The translations under genes and the position numbers were made by a program. From Pseudodesulfovibrio sediminis (GTDB taxonomy: Bacteria > Desulfobacterota > Desulfovibrionia > Desulfovibrionales > Desulfovibrionaceae), in assembly GCF_020886695.1 (NCBI RefSeq), contig NZ_AP024485.1, positions 1-64,000 on the forward strand: 64,000 nucleotides of DNA, given 5' to 3'. Shown here piece by piece: positions 18,766 to 27,901 of the stretch (position 1 is its first letter; the number at the start of each line of letters is the position of its first letter). The notes under the pieces are model-generated. The model had not been told where the DNA came from and did no database searches. It saw only the letters and a program-made list of their open reading frames with translations.

Positions 18766-19230
18766 ATGCTCAAGAATTACACCGAGGTCGTGGAACGATT
18801 GCAGCAGACTCTAGGCAAAGGTTTTGCCGAGGAGCCGTGGACTCTCAACCTGCCGGGCAAATCCATTGCCTGCAAGATTGATCAATATTATTATCTGGCA
18901 GTCATGCCCGCCTTTATCGAGCGCCTGGGACGGATGGGGGGCATGTTTCCCGATCAGGTACAGGAAGCACTGGTCAAGACCGGCAACCTGATCACTCGCG
19001 CTCCTGAGCGGGATCCGCTTCTTTCCCTTTCCGTAGGCTGGGGAGGCAAGGGGGTGACCATCAAGGGAGCATTCGTGGACGCCGATTTCATTGATCGCGC
19101 CGTGAAAACATATGGCGGCCTGCCATCTGTCCTGAACGTCTCAGACCTCAAGATCAGCGAACACGAAAGGGAAAAGGTCGAGGCCTTTTTCGAGGGCAAG
19201 ACTCCGCCTCAATCGCTCGCCTATTACTAA
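18766..19230 (+). CDS. Unrecognised soluble protein
   Basis: The 154-residue protein has no signal peptide and no membrane helix. A strong ribosome-binding site (TTGGAGGGAG) precedes the ATG. No motif is recognised; it begins MLKNYTEVVERLQQTLGKGF and ends QSLAYY. It lies between two hairpins, so it may be its own unit or read-through from the lipoprotein gene. Probably real given its start signals and the absence of a competing frame. Confidence 0.6.
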   Translation: MLKNYTEVVERLQQTLGKGFAEEPWTLNLPGKSIACKIDQYYYLAVMPAFIERLGRMGGMFPDQVQEALVKTGNLITRAPERDPLLSLSVGWGGKGVTIKGAFVDADFIDRAVKTYGGLPSVLNVSDLKISEHEREKVEAFFEGKTPPQSLAYY

Positions 19231-19281
19231 GATGCTTTTCGACCTCATGGGGCATGGACTCCTTTTAGGTCAGCAATGAAA

Positions 19282-19327
19282 AACTCCCCATTGGACATGT
19301 TGCTTGTGTCCAATGGGGAGTTCTTTT
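19282..19327 (+). terminator. Bidirectional intrinsic terminator
   Basis: A 16-bp perfect stem (19282-19297 with 19307-19322, nine-base loop) has T-rich sequence on both sides. It serves the convergent genes ending at 19230 and 19410. Confidence 0.9.
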
Positions 19328-19409
19328 CTGATGGTGACAAGTTGCCACAGGGACAACGAGTGTATCGGTCCGAGACAGCGTCCCGGGACCGTGCGGAACA
19401 GGTCGTGTC

Positions 19410-19934
19410 TTATGCGTGTCTGACAGTGCTTTTGGGGCAGGTCTCGCTCATGTAGCAGACTTCGCAGCCGCCGGTGTACGGATACGGTGTCAGGACGGCG
19501 TATTTGCGGTTGATGGTGCCTTCACTGTTCCATGTCAGGTCCAGGTCTTTGAATACGCCCAGGATGCCTTCGCCCGGACGGGGCAGGGGGGCACATTTAC
19601 CGTCCTGCAGCTCGGGGACGAAACCCTGGGCCGAGCTCATGACCATGGTGATGGCCAGGGCGTGGAAGAGCAGCCCGTGGGTGGGAGAGTCCTGCCAGAT
19701 GCCTTCAATGGCGTTGTCCACTTCTTCGTCGAGGTAGATGAGCAGGAATTTGCCTTCACCTTCGGTGTTGGTCAGTTCATAGGCACGCAGGTTGTTGTTG
19801 GCCCATTTGTCCCAGAACTCTTCAAACTCTTCGAGGATGTCGCCTTCAATACGAGTTTCGCCAGCAATTTCCATGAAATACATCATGTCGAACTCAGGCT
19901 GTGGGGTCATGGGATTGATGTCATATTTGGGCAT
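19410..19934 (-). CDS. Unrecognised acidic protein with C-terminal cysteine cluster
   Basis: The 174-residue acidic protein starts MPKYDINPMTPQPEFDMMYF and ends with three cysteines in CEVCYMSETCPKS (C-x2-C-x5-C), a possible metal or iron-sulfur site. The central part (EEFEEFWDKWANNNLRAYEL) looks helical. It has a good Shine-Dalgarno (AGGAGACT), is monocistronic and ends at a strong terminator. I do not recognise the family. Confidence 0.65.
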   Translation of the reverse strand: MPKYDINPMTPQPEFDMMYFMEIAGETRIEGDILEEFEEFWDKWANNNLRAYELTNTEGEGKFLLIYLDEEVDNAIEGIWQDSPTHGLLFHALAITMVMSSAQGFVPELQDGKCAPLPRPGEGILGVFKDLDLTWNSEGTINRKYAVLTPYPYTGGCEVCYMSETCPKSTVRHA

Positions 19935-20121
19935 GTATAGTCTCCTGAAATAGGTGTTGTTCGGTTTGGGAGGTTTTGGTTACCTTTTTTCTCGACGACC
20001 CTCAAGTTTTACACGCGTATCGTTGCGTTTGATGGTCGAATCGGGCTATATTCATCCCGTAGAAGTATATCGGGATCACATAAAGTCAACCGCTTTCGCT
20101 ACCGGGAACACTGGAGATTCA

Positions 20122-21876
20122 ATGACAACAGATCGGGGTAAACCGCTCATTCAAAAACTCAAGCGTCCCAGTGTCAGATATCTCTTCCTTGCTATTCTCA
20201 TCGGTGTCCTTGCCGGATACGGTGCAGTCCTTTTCAAATATATCCTCAAATACATGCAATGGGTGTTTTACCAACACGCCGATGATTTTCTCACGTTTGC
20301 GGACTCTGTCCCGTTGTGGATGAAAATTGTCATGCCTACCGTGGGAGGCGTTGTGGTGGGGCTGGTGGTCAGCAACTTCGCTTCGGAGGCCAAAGGGCAT
20401 GGTGTCCCTGAAGTTATGCAGGCAATTGCCTTGCGCGGTGGACGCATTCGGAAAAGGGTGGCCGCAGCCAAAATCTTTGCTTCGGCCGTGACCATCGGCT
20501 CTGGTGGTTCGGTGGGGCGTGAGGGCCCCATGGTGCAGATCGGTGCCTCAATCGGGTCGTCAGTCGGACAGATGTTCCACACGCCCAGTGTGCACATGAA
20601 GACCATGGTCGGCTGTGGTGCGGCAGCGGGCATTGCCGCCACGTTCAATGCACCCATTGCCGGAGTGCTCTTTGCCCTTGAGATCATCATTGGTGATTTC
20701 GGGGTCATGCAGTTTTCGCCAGTCGTCCTGTCCTCGGTTACGGCAACGGCTATTTCCCGCTATTATTTCGGTGATTTTCCTCATTTCACGCTTCCTGAGT
20801 ATTCCATTGTATCTCTCTGGGAATATTTGTTTTATCCGGTGCTCGGCGTGGTCACCGGTTTTGTGGCCTTGTCGTTCACTTCGATCCTGTATTGGTTTGA
20901 AGATGGCTTTGACGCCCTGCCTATTCCCGAATGGATCAAGCCTGCCATCGGCGGCGCGCTGCTCGGTGTGGTGTTCGCCGTTTTTCCGCAGGTCTTTGGT
21001 GTCGGATACGGTGCCATGAACCTCGCTCTGGTCAATAATATGGAATTTCAGCTGTTGCTGGTCCTTATATTCGTGAAGATTCTGGCCTCCAGCCTCACTC
21101 TCGGTTCTGGTGGCTCTGGCGGCATATTTGCGCCGTCCCTGTTTCTCGGCTGCATGTCCGGCGGGGCATTCGGGTTCGCGCTGCACACACTTTTGCCTGA
21201 GTATACAGCCTTGCCCGGGGCCTATGCGCTGGTCGCCATGGGTGGCGTGGTGGCCGGTACGACGTATGCCCCCATCACGGCGATCTTGATCATTTTCGAG
21301 ATGACCTCCGACTACTCCATCATTCTGCCTCTCATGCTGACCTGCATTACGGCAGCGGTCATGAACTCCACCATAAAGCGGGCGTCCATCTATACCACCA
21401 AGCTGCTCCGCCGTGGGATCGACATCGAGGCCGGGCGTGATCGGCATCTGCTCAGTCATCTTGTGGTCAAGGAAATCATGGATTCCAATATCGTCACCAT
21501 TCCACAGTCCATGTCCCTGTCCCGGATCATCTGGACGTTCAAGACCGAGAATGCCCCCTATCTGCATGTGGTCGATGATGAAGGGCATCTCTCCGGCATG
21601 ATCTCATTCAGGGATATCAGGGCGGTACTGCACGAGGAAAGTCTGAATGACTTGCTCATTGCGCATGATCTTGCCACCCGCGATCTGGTGACGGTCACTG
21701 CGGACGATACGCTTCAGGAGGCTCTGGACAAGATAACGGATCGTGGCGTATCTCAGGTCCCTGTGCTGGCATCGGGACAGGAGCGGAAGCTCGTAGGCAC
21801 CCTGACGGAGTCGGCCATCAATGCAGCCTATAATTCGGCCATAGTGAAGGCTGAGATACGTGAGGAACATGAATGA
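20122..21876 (+). CDS. ClC-family chloride channel/transporter with CBS domains
   Basis: The 584-residue protein has ClC signatures GSGGSVGREGPMVQIG (with the gating-type Glu) and GSGGSGGIFAPSLFLG, in a membrane region of about 10 helices (residues 15-430). Two CBS motifs follow (about 455-580; MDSNIVTIPQ and TRDLVTVTAD), which bind adenosine nucleotides in relatives. The frame stays open upstream to 19954, but the ATG at 20122 has a CTGGAG ribosome-binding site and opens the family N terminus. Its stop overlaps the next gene's start (ATGA). Channel versus proton exchanger is not decided here. Confidence 0.88.
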   Translation: MTTDRGKPLIQKLKRPSVRYLFLAILIGVLAGYGAVLFKYILKYMQWVFYQHADDFLTFADSVPLWMKIVMPTVGGVVVGLVVSNFASEAKGHGVPEVMQAIALRGGRIRKRVAAAKIFASAVTIGSGGSVGREGPMVQIGASIGSSVGQMFHTPSVHMKTMVGCGAAAGIAATFNAPIAGVLFALEIIIGDFGVMQFSPVVLSSVTATAISRYYFGDFPHFTLPEYSIVSLWEYLFYPVLGVVTGFVALSFTSILYWFEDGFDALPIPEWIKPAIGGALLGVVFAVFPQVFGVGYGAMNLALVNNMEFQLLLVLIFVKILASSLTLGSGGSGGIFAPSLFLGCMSGGAFGFALHTLLPEYTALPGAYALVAMGGVVAGTTYAPITAILIIFEMTSDYSIILPLMLTCITAAVMNSTIKRASIYTTKLLRRGIDIEAGRDRHLLSHLVVKEIMDSNIVTIPQSMSLSRIIWTFKTENAPYLHVVDDEGHLSGMISFRDIRAVLHEESLNDLLIAHDLATRDLVTVTADDTLQEALDKITDRGVSQVPVLASGQERKLVGTLTESAINAAYNSAIVKAEIREEHE

Positions 21877-22394
21877 GTGAAATTCGAATTTCCGTGACAC
21901 TTTCTCTGGATGAGAAGCATCCCGAGGATGGATTCATTGACTTCAACCTGTCTGTTGACGGTCAATACCTGCATGATGTCGGGGTCTATATTGATCCCGT
22001 CAATCTGGTCAACTCCACCTCCATGTCAGGGGAATTCTTCATTTATACCTGCGATTGCGGTAACCCCGCATGTCAGGGCATCGAAGAGGGCGTTATGGTT
22101 TCCCATACCCCGGATGAGGTCACCTGGCGACTCAGGAATCCTATTTCCTGGCCTCCGAACGAACCGCGGCCGGACTGGGCGCATGATGGAGAGTTCGTCT
22201 TTTCCAAGGGCAACTATCTGCAACAGGTGACCATGGCGCTTGATCACGCCAAGCGACTGACGCGCGGTTTCGGTCTGAGCGGTACGCTCTGGGTTGGCCC
22301 CGGTCTTTCTCAGGAGGCGCTCCTCGCTCTCGAAGTGCCGGATCAGGGAGACGGTTTTCTTCTCGCCGCACCCATGGGGCGGGCACTGCACTAA
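21873..22394 (+). CDS. Unrecognised protein coupled to the ClC gene
   Basis: The 173-residue protein starts in a 4-base overlap with the ClC stop, so co-translation is likely. A cysteine-rich motif IYTCDCGNPACQGI near residue 55-68 suggests a metal site. No signal peptide or membrane segment is seen. I do not recognise the family; the coupling to the channel is seen, the functional link is inferred. Confidence 0.65.
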   Translation: MSEIRISVTLSLDEKHPEDGFIDFNLSVDGQYLHDVGVYIDPVNLVNSTSMSGEFFIYTCDCGNPACQGIEEGVMVSHTPDEVTWRLRNPISWPPNEPRPDWAHDGEFVFSKGNYLQQVTMALDHAKRLTRGFGLSGTLWVGPGLSQEALLALEVPDQGDGFLLAAPMGRALH

Positions 22395-22397
22395 CCG

Positions 22398-22426
22398 TTG
22401 CGTCTTCCTGTAATCTGAACTATAGT
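22398..22426 (+). promoter_or_regulatory. Candidate sigma-70 promoter for the 22.7 kb gene
   Basis: TTGCGT (22398-22403), 17-base spacer, TATAGT (22421-22426). It would produce a leader of about 255 bases before the membrane-protein start at 22689. Confidence 0.45.
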
Positions 22427-22481
22427 CTTTTTCTGCTCGGCTGCTTTTTCGGTGGATATCAATCCAACTGGAGGAGCAGAT

Positions 22482-22559
22482 ATGTCTGTTTGTTTCCCAT
22501 CATTGAATTCTGTTGTTCGTGTCCACCTGTTGCGTGGGCCTCCTCTCGTCGTGGAGTGA
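22482..22559 (+). CDS. Possible 25-residue leader peptide
   Basis: A short frame (MSVCFPSLNSVVRVHLLRGP, then PLVVE) begins five bases after a strong GGAGGAG Shine-Dalgarno at 22470-22476. Its stop overlaps an even shorter frame (TGATG; eight codons from 22559). It lies in the leader of the membrane-protein gene at 22689, upstream of two perfect inverted repeats. Too short for a homology judgement; the ribosome-binding site and placement are the only support. Confidence 0.35.
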   Translation: MSVCFPSLNSVVRVHLLRGPPLVVE

Positions 22560-22602
22560 TGCGTATCATTCCATTGGGGGAGAGTTGACTGTGTTCAGGG
22601 CT

Positions 22603-22659
22603 CGGGTGTCACACCCGCGGGAGGAGTGCCTGCTTTCGGAGACAGATCACTGATCTGTC
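22603..22659 (+). repeat. Two perfect inverted repeats in a leader
   Basis: First: 22603-22609 with 22611-22617 (7 bp around one base). Second: 22641-22648 with 22652-22659 (8 bp, 3-base loop). Neither has a T tract. They could be operators or RNA hairpins controlling the gene at 22689, whose start is 30 bases after the second. Confidence 0.6.
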
Positions 22660-22688
22660 GTAATCATGACCGAAAACAAGGTGCACCT

Positions 22689-23237
22689 ATGTTATATGTA
22701 CCAATTAAAATCTATTCCGATCGGCGGAGTCTGAAGGGGTGTCTCGCTCGTGCGGCCGTCTGTCTGGTCCTGGCTGTGGTCGGGTTCCATTTCATTAACG
22801 ATAAAAACATCAGGCTCGCTGTCTACTCCGTTTCCATGGTGGGATTTGGGGTAACCATGCTCAATGGTATTGCCGTGACAACCAAGCAGCCGATGATCAA
22901 GGTCTTGGACGATCGTTTCTCGATATACACGCCGTTTGGCTATGCTGTGATCCGTTTCGGCGAGGTGCTGGCCTTCAGGACGGGGCGGGTGCCGTTCTTC
23001 AGGACGTTGCGCGTGCAGGTCAACAGATCAGCCAAGCCACGTTTTCCGTCGACGTTCGGCAGGCTGTTATATACCGTCACCAGTCTGCATTTTGCCAGCA
23101 CGGTGTCCATTCAGGGCTTCATGTTGGGAGCTGATGTAAAGTCAGTCGTCAACATGTTGGAAAAGAGGCGGTTGACGGCGGTCCGTCTGGAAGCCGTCGG
23201 GGGGTATGATTCCACTGCCTTGACACCCGCATCGTAA
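22689..23237 (+). CDS. Small membrane protein, function unknown
   Basis: The 182-residue protein has two hydrophobic segments near residues 17-35 and 40-60, then a soluble beta-rich part (IKVLDDRFSIYTPFGYAVIRFGEV in two stretches) reminiscent of PH-like or STM3941-type proteins. That resemblance is weak. The frame is open from 22626, but the ATG at 22689 starts the hydrophobic protein. It has its own candidate promoter, leader ORF and terminator, so it looks monocistronic and regulated. Confidence 0.6.
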   Translation: MLYVPIKIYSDRRSLKGCLARAAVCLVLAVVGFHFINDKNIRLAVYSVSMVGFGVTMLNGIAVTTKQPMIKVLDDRFSIYTPFGYAVIRFGEVLAFRTGRVPFFRTLRVQVNRSAKPRFPSTFGRLLYTVTSLHFASTVSIQGFMLGADVKSVVNMLEKRRLTAVRLEAVGGYDSTALTPAS

Positions 23238-23247
23238 TTGAAAAAGA

Positions 23248-23278
23248 AACCCCGGAGCCTTAGCGGGGCTCCGGGGTT
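23248..23278 (+). terminator. Bidirectional intrinsic terminator
   Basis: A 12-bp perfect stem (23248-23259 with 23267-23278) lies between the convergent 22.7 kb gene and the glycine cleavage operon; T-rich stretches flank it, best on the minus strand. Confidence 0.85.
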
Positions 23279-23301
23279 GATTCTTCTGAGTGAGGGGGTG
23301 C

Positions 23302-23751
23302 CTAGCGCACGGCCACCTTCATGATAACCTTGTGCAGTTCGCCGTCCGATATCATGGGCAAGTGCCCGTCTTCCGGGAAGTAGATGGCGAACATGCCGGG
23401 TGTGACTGCAGTCCAGATCGTGGGGGCATCTTCGTAAAAGGCCACATCCGCACGCGGGTCGGATGCGTCTGTCGGTGCGCCAAGGCTCTTTCGGGCTTTC
23501 CAGCCCATTGAGTCCGTCCCGCTGATCACATACTGGATGTCGATATAGTGATCATGGGTCTCGATACGTGCGTCCTCGGGGGCGCGGCCAGGTCCCTTGG
23601 CGACCACGGCGTATACGGCATCGCCATCCACCTCGTGTTGTCCTTCGGGTAGTTTTGCCAGATCCTGTCTTTTCAGGAAGGCAAAGGCTGTGGTGAAATG
23701 CGGATTGAGGGCCGCATATCTATCGCAATTGTCGAGGACATCCAGGATCAT
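23302..23751 (-). CDS. YhcH/YjgK/YiaL-family cupin
   Basis: The 149-residue protein is a DUF386 cupin: HDHYIDIQYVISG with further family residues FPEDGHLPMI and HKVIMKV near the end. Family members are linked to sugar or sialic-acid anomer metabolism, but the substrate here is unknown. Its ATG overlaps the lpdA stop by four bases, so it is the last gene of the glycine cleavage operon, an unexpected setting for this family. Confidence 0.85.
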   Translation of the reverse strand: MILDVLDNCDRYAALNPHFTTAFAFLKRQDLAKLPEGQHEVDGDAVYAVVAKGPGRAPEDARIETHDHYIDIQYVISGTDSMGWKARKSLGAPTDASDPRADVAFYEDAPTIWTAVTPGMFAIYFPEDGHLPMISDGELHKVIMKVAVR

Positions 23752-25112
23752 TGGATTTTCGTCCTTTCCGTTTTCAGCGCCATGAGCAGGGATTCATCCA
23801 GAGATGGGTGCGAGAAGATGATCGAATGGATATCATCCGCAGTCCACCCCTGGTTCACGATCATTGTTGCTGCGGTCACCAGACGGGAGACATCGTGACC
23901 GACGGCTGTGATGCCGACCACTTTTCCGCCGGACCAGACGACCTTGACGAATCCCTGGGTGAAGGCATGGGCCTGTGCCATGGGATTGGCCGCGAGCTGT
24001 GCCCTGGACACTTCGCAGGTTTCGAAGTCCATCAGGTATGCTTCGTTTTCAAGTGCGCCAACGCGCATGACTTCGGGAGCTCCGTAGAGCACGCTGGGCA
24101 CCGGCCCGGAGACATAGGGGGTCGATATCTTGCCAGCGGCATGGGCTGCCACATACTGGGCCTGATGCGACGCGGCATGGGCCAGTTGAATCTGGCCGTT
24201 GGCGTCGCCGATGGCATAGATGTTCGGTGCGGCTTCCATGTATTCATTGACCTGAATCTGATGGAACAGCAGTTCGATGCCTTTTTCCTCAAGGCCGATG
24301 CCTTGGGTGACCGGGCCACGTCCAATGGCTACAAGCGCCTTGTCCGCAATGATTTTTTCTCCATCAAAGAGCGTCAACTGCGCCTTGCCGTCCACGGTCT
24401 TGACGCCGGAGACACGGCTGTCCAGCCGCATATCCCATTTCCACCGCTTGAAGATGGATTGCAATCCCTTGGAGATTTCCGGGTCCTCCAGCGGAGCCAC
24501 GCGATCCATGGCGTCGATGACGGTGATCTTCGCACCGAAGCGGTGGGCGACCTGTGCCATCTCAAGACCGATGAATCCCGCGCCCACGATAATGAGCGAC
24601 TCGGGCATGGCTTCCTGATTGAGAAACATGTCTGAATCAAGCACACAGTCGCCGTCAGGTTCGATGCCGGGGAAGAAGGTCGGCTTGGAGCCGGTTGCGA
24701 TGACCAGCTTCTTGTATGCAAGCTGCTGTTCGCCATCGGATGTTTCCACGGAGACAACACCTGTTTCACCCAGTGAACCCAGCCCTTCGACAAGGTCAAT
24801 GCCGAGTTTCTTGAGCTGCATGGCCATGGCCTTGCGGGTGCCGGTCAGGTGCTTTTGCACGCGAGCCTGCAGGGCGGTGAAGTCGACGACGACCTCGCCG
24901 GACGCCACTTTGACCTTGGCTTGGTTGTGCAACTCCTCGATGGCGGAAGTGGCGCCAAGCCAGAGTTTGGTGGGAATGCATCCGCGATTGAGGCAGGTGC
25001 CGCCCAGTACGTCTTTTTCCACCAACGCGACCTTGAGGCCGTAATGAGCAGCTTCAACCGCGCAGTCAAACCCGCCGGGGCCTGCTCCAATTACAACGAG
25101 ATCATAAGTCAT
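23748..25112 (-). CDS. lpdA: Dihydrolipoyl dehydrogenase (glycine cleavage L-protein)
   Basis: FAD-binding GAGPGGFDCA at the N terminus, the redox-active disulfide in GGTCLNRGCIPTK, the NAD-binding VGAGFIGLEMA, and the catalytic SHPSLDES at the C terminus are all present; 454 residues. It reoxidises the lipoyl arm of GcvH. It overlaps gcvPB by 11 bases, so it most likely serves glycine cleavage and not a 2-oxoacid dehydrogenase complex. Confidence 0.93.
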   Translation of the reverse strand: MTYDLVVIGAGPGGFDCAVEAAHYGLKVALVEKDVLGGTCLNRGCIPTKLWLGATSAIEELHNQAKVKVASGEVVVDFTALQARVQKHLTGTRKAMAMQLKKLGIDLVEGLGSLGETGVVSVETSDGEQQLAYKKLVIATGSKPTFFPGIEPDGDCVLDSDMFLNQEAMPESLIIVGAGFIGLEMAQVAHRFGAKITVIDAMDRVAPLEDPEISKGLQSIFKRWKWDMRLDSRVSGVKTVDGKAQLTLFDGEKIIADKALVAIGRGPVTQGIGLEEKGIELLFHQIQVNEYMEAAPNIYAIGDANGQIQLAHAASHQAQYVAAHAAGKISTPYVSGPVPSVLYGAPEVMRVGALENEAYLMDFETCEVSRAQLAANPMAQAHAFTQGFVKVVWSGGKVVGITAVGHDVSRLVTAATMIVNQGWTADDIHSIIFSHPSLDESLLMALKTERTKIQ

Positions 25113-26544
25113 CTGTGAGCTCCATGGCGCGAGCGGCCTTGGTTTCGTCCAGTCGGGTCACAGGCAGGGTGACCGGAGCGGCCTGGATGAGTGCAGGATT
25201 GGACTCGGCCAGTTCCGCGATCTCGATGAGATCATCAATGAATTGGTCCAGCGTCTCCTTGTTCTCGGTCTCGGTCGGTTCGACCATGATCGATTCCGGC
25301 ACGATAAGCGGGAAGTAGACCGTGGGAGCGTGGTGCCCCTTGTCGAGGAGCGCCTTGCCGATGTCCAGGGCGCGAACGCCATTCTTGGCCTGTTTGGAAG
25401 CGCTGGCAACGAACTCGTGCATGCAGATGCGGTTGTAGGGAATTTCGAAGTGGTCGGCCAGACGCTTGCGCATGTAGTTGGCGGACAGGACCGCGTTCTC
25501 GGTGGCGCGGGTCAGGCCCACACCGCCCAGGCGGAGCATGTAGGCGTATGCCTTGAGGTAGACGCCGAAGTTGCCATAGAACGGGGCTACATAGCCGATG
25601 GATTTCGGGTAGTTGTAATCAAGGAAGAACTGGCCGTCCTCCTGTTTCGCCACGCGGGAGATGGGCAGGTAGTCCACCAGACGCTCGGAAACGCCGACCG
25701 GGCCGGAGCCGGGACCGCCGCCACCGTGCGGGGTGGCAAAGGTCTTGTGCAGGTTCAGGTGTACGACGTCGAAGCCTACATCCCCCACGCGCATCTTGCC
25801 CATGATGGCGTTCAGGTTCGCGCCATCGTAGTACAGGAGTGCGTCGACCTTGCGGAGCATCTTGACGATCTCGGGCAGGTTCTTTTCAAACAGGCCGAGG
25901 GTGTTGGGGCAGGTCATCATCATGCCGGCGACCTCGTCGTCCAGCACTTCGGCCAGAGCCGACGGGCTGATGATGCCGTCCACGGATTCGATGGAGACAA
26001 CGTCATACCCTGCAATGGCAGCGGAGGCCGGGTTGGTTCCGTGCGCGGAGTCGGGTACGATGATCTTGGTCTTCTTGTTGCCCTTGTCCTTGTGGTAGGC
26101 GGCCATGAGCATGACACCGGTCAGTTCGCCGTGGGCGCCTGCCATGGGGTGCATGGTGTAGGCGGCCATGCCGGTGATTTCGGTCAGCAGGTTCTCGGTC
26201 TCGTACATGACCTCAAGCGCACCCTGGCACAGACCTCCGGCGCCCTGAAGCTGCGGCAGCACAGGGTGGAGACGGGTGAAGCCGGGCATGGCGGCCACGG
26301 TTTCGGTGAACTTGGGGTTGTACTTCATGGTACAAGACCCCAGAGGATAGAAATTGCCGTCCACGCCGAAATTGCGCTGGGAGAGCTTGGTGAAGTGGCG
26401 AACCACGTCCAGCTCACTGGCGGAAGGGAGTCCTATGTCGCCGTCGCGCAGCAGTTCGGAGGGGATGTATGCTTCCTCGGCCATGCCTTCGCAGGGCCAG
26501 CAACCCTCGCGTCCGGCTACGGATGTTTCGAATATGGTTTTCAT
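25102..26544 (-). CDS. gcvPB: Glycine dehydrogenase (decarboxylating) subunit 2
   Basis: The C-terminal half of the P-protein as a separate chain (480 residues). The PLP-lysine region reads LHKTFATPHGGGGPGSGP and the upstream segment DSAHGTNPASAAIAGY is typical. With GcvPA it decarboxylates glycine and passes aminomethyl to GcvH. It overlaps gcvPA by four bases and lpdA by 11. Confidence 0.95.
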   Translation of the reverse strand: MKTIFETSVAGREGCWPCEGMAEEAYIPSELLRDGDIGLPSASELDVVRHFTKLSQRNFGVDGNFYPLGSCTMKYNPKFTETVAAMPGFTRLHPVLPQLQGAGGLCQGALEVMYETENLLTEITGMAAYTMHPMAGAHGELTGVMLMAAYHKDKGNKKTKIIVPDSAHGTNPASAAIAGYDVVSIESVDGIISPSALAEVLDDEVAGMMMTCPNTLGLFEKNLPEIVKMLRKVDALLYYDGANLNAIMGKMRVGDVGFDVVHLNLHKTFATPHGGGGPGSGPVGVSERLVDYLPISRVAKQEDGQFFLDYNYPKSIGYVAPFYGNFGVYLKAYAYMLRLGGVGLTRATENAVLSANYMRKRLADHFEIPYNRICMHEFVASASKQAKNGVRALDIGKALLDKGHHAPTVYFPLIVPESIMVEPTETENKETLDQFIDDLIEIAELAESNPALIQAAPVTLPVTRLDETKAARAMELTDDL

Positions 26545-27875
26545 TTGAGGGCACCTCTCAGCATTTCGGCAAAGATGCCGATCTGTTCTTCACTGGTCTT
26601 TTCCGTACACGCCACGAGCAGTCCGTCTTCCAGATCGTCGTAGTATTTGCCCAGCGGGAAGCCGGGAACATAGCCGCGGGCTGTCAGCTTGGCGATGACA
26701 TCGAATGTGTTCACAGGCAGCTTGATGGCGAACTCGTTGCCAAAGGGGCCAGAGGTCAACATTTCCACGCCTTCTATTGCGGTAAGGCGTTCGGCGCAGA
26801 TGTGGGCGCGTTCGATGGAGACTCGCGCGGCGCGTTTCATGCCGAGCTCACCCAGAGCGCACATGTGCACCAATGCGCGCAGGGCGCACAGGGACTGATT
26901 CGAGCAGATGTTGGACGTGGCCTTCTGGCGGCGAATATGCTGCTCGCGGGCCTGGAGCGTGAGGACGTAGCCGGTGCGGCCTTTGGAATCCTCGGTGCGT
27001 CCGACAATGCGACCGGGCATCTGGCGGACCATCTTCTTGGTGCAGGTCATGATGCCGAGATACGGGCCACCAAAGGAGAGCGGCAGGCCCAGTGACTGGC
27101 CTTCAGCAACAGCGATATCCGCGCCCATGGCGCCCGGTGTCTTGAGCAGGGTCTGCAAGACCGGATAGCTGGAGATGATGGACACGGCCTTTTTCTCTTT
27201 GGCCGCGGCAAACAGTGCGGTGAAATCATTGATGGAGCCAAAGAAGTTCGGGTTCTGCACCAGCAGCGCGGCGGTGGAGTCGTCAATGGCGGCCATCAAC
27301 CCATCGATGTCGGTCATGCCGTTTTTGTGCGGTATGGTAACGAATTCGATATCGAGGTTGGACGTGTAGGATTCCAGCATGGTCCGGTAGATCGGATTCA
27401 ACGCCTCGGAAACAATGACTTTACGGCGCTTGGTCTTGCGCACGGCCATCATCAGGGCTTCATACAGGGCGGTGCCGCCATCGTATACGGACGCGTTGGA
27501 GCATTCCATGCCGAGCAGGCGGGTTACAGCGGTTTGGTATTCGAAGATCGCCTGGAGGGTGCCCTGGGATGCTTCGGGCTGGTATGGAGTATAGGCAGTG
27601 TAAAACTCGCCGCGCATGGTCAGCGCGTCAACCGCCGCCGGGATATAGTGGTCATAGAATCCGGCACCCAGAAAGCTGACGCGATCCGTTGCGTTCTTGT
27701 TGGCCATGGCTTCGAGTTTGGTGAGCACTTCCATCTCGGAGAGTCCCTCGGGGAGTTCGAAGCTCTGGGGGCGCATGTCTTCAGTGATTTCTGCAAAGAG
27801 GGCTTCCACGGAATCCACGCCGATGGTGGCGAGCATCTCGCGGACTTCATCCTCAGTATGTGGTACATACGGCAT
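26541..27875 (-). CDS. gcvPA: Glycine dehydrogenase (decarboxylating) subunit 1
   Basis: The N-terminal half of P-protein (444 residues), beginning MPYVPHTEDEVREML and including the YTPYQPEASQGTLQ segment typical of GcvPA. The split form is common in Firmicutes, archaea and Desulfovibrio-type bacteria. A terminator-like hairpin separates it from gcvH upstream (27902-27934), which should make its expression lower than that of gcvH. Confidence 0.95.
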   Translation of the reverse strand: MPYVPHTEDEVREMLATIGVDSVEALFAEITEDMRPQSFELPEGLSEMEVLTKLEAMANKNATDRVSFLGAGFYDHYIPAAVDALTMRGEFYTAYTPYQPEASQGTLQAIFEYQTAVTRLLGMECSNASVYDGGTALYEALMMAVRKTKRRKVIVSEALNPIYRTMLESYTSNLDIEFVTIPHKNGMTDIDGLMAAIDDSTAALLVQNPNFFGSINDFTALFAAAKEKKAVSIISSYPVLQTLLKTPGAMGADIAVAEGQSLGLPLSFGGPYLGIMTCTKKMVRQMPGRIVGRTEDSKGRTGYVLTLQAREQHIRRQKATSNICSNQSLCALRALVHMCALGELGMKRAARVSIERAHICAERLTAIEGVEMLTSGPFGNEFAIKLPVNTFDVIAKLTARGYVPGFPLGKYYDDLEDGLLVACTEKTSEEQIGIFAEMLRGALK

Positions 27876-27901
27876 GATAAAACCTGCTGGTTATATTGTA
27901 T

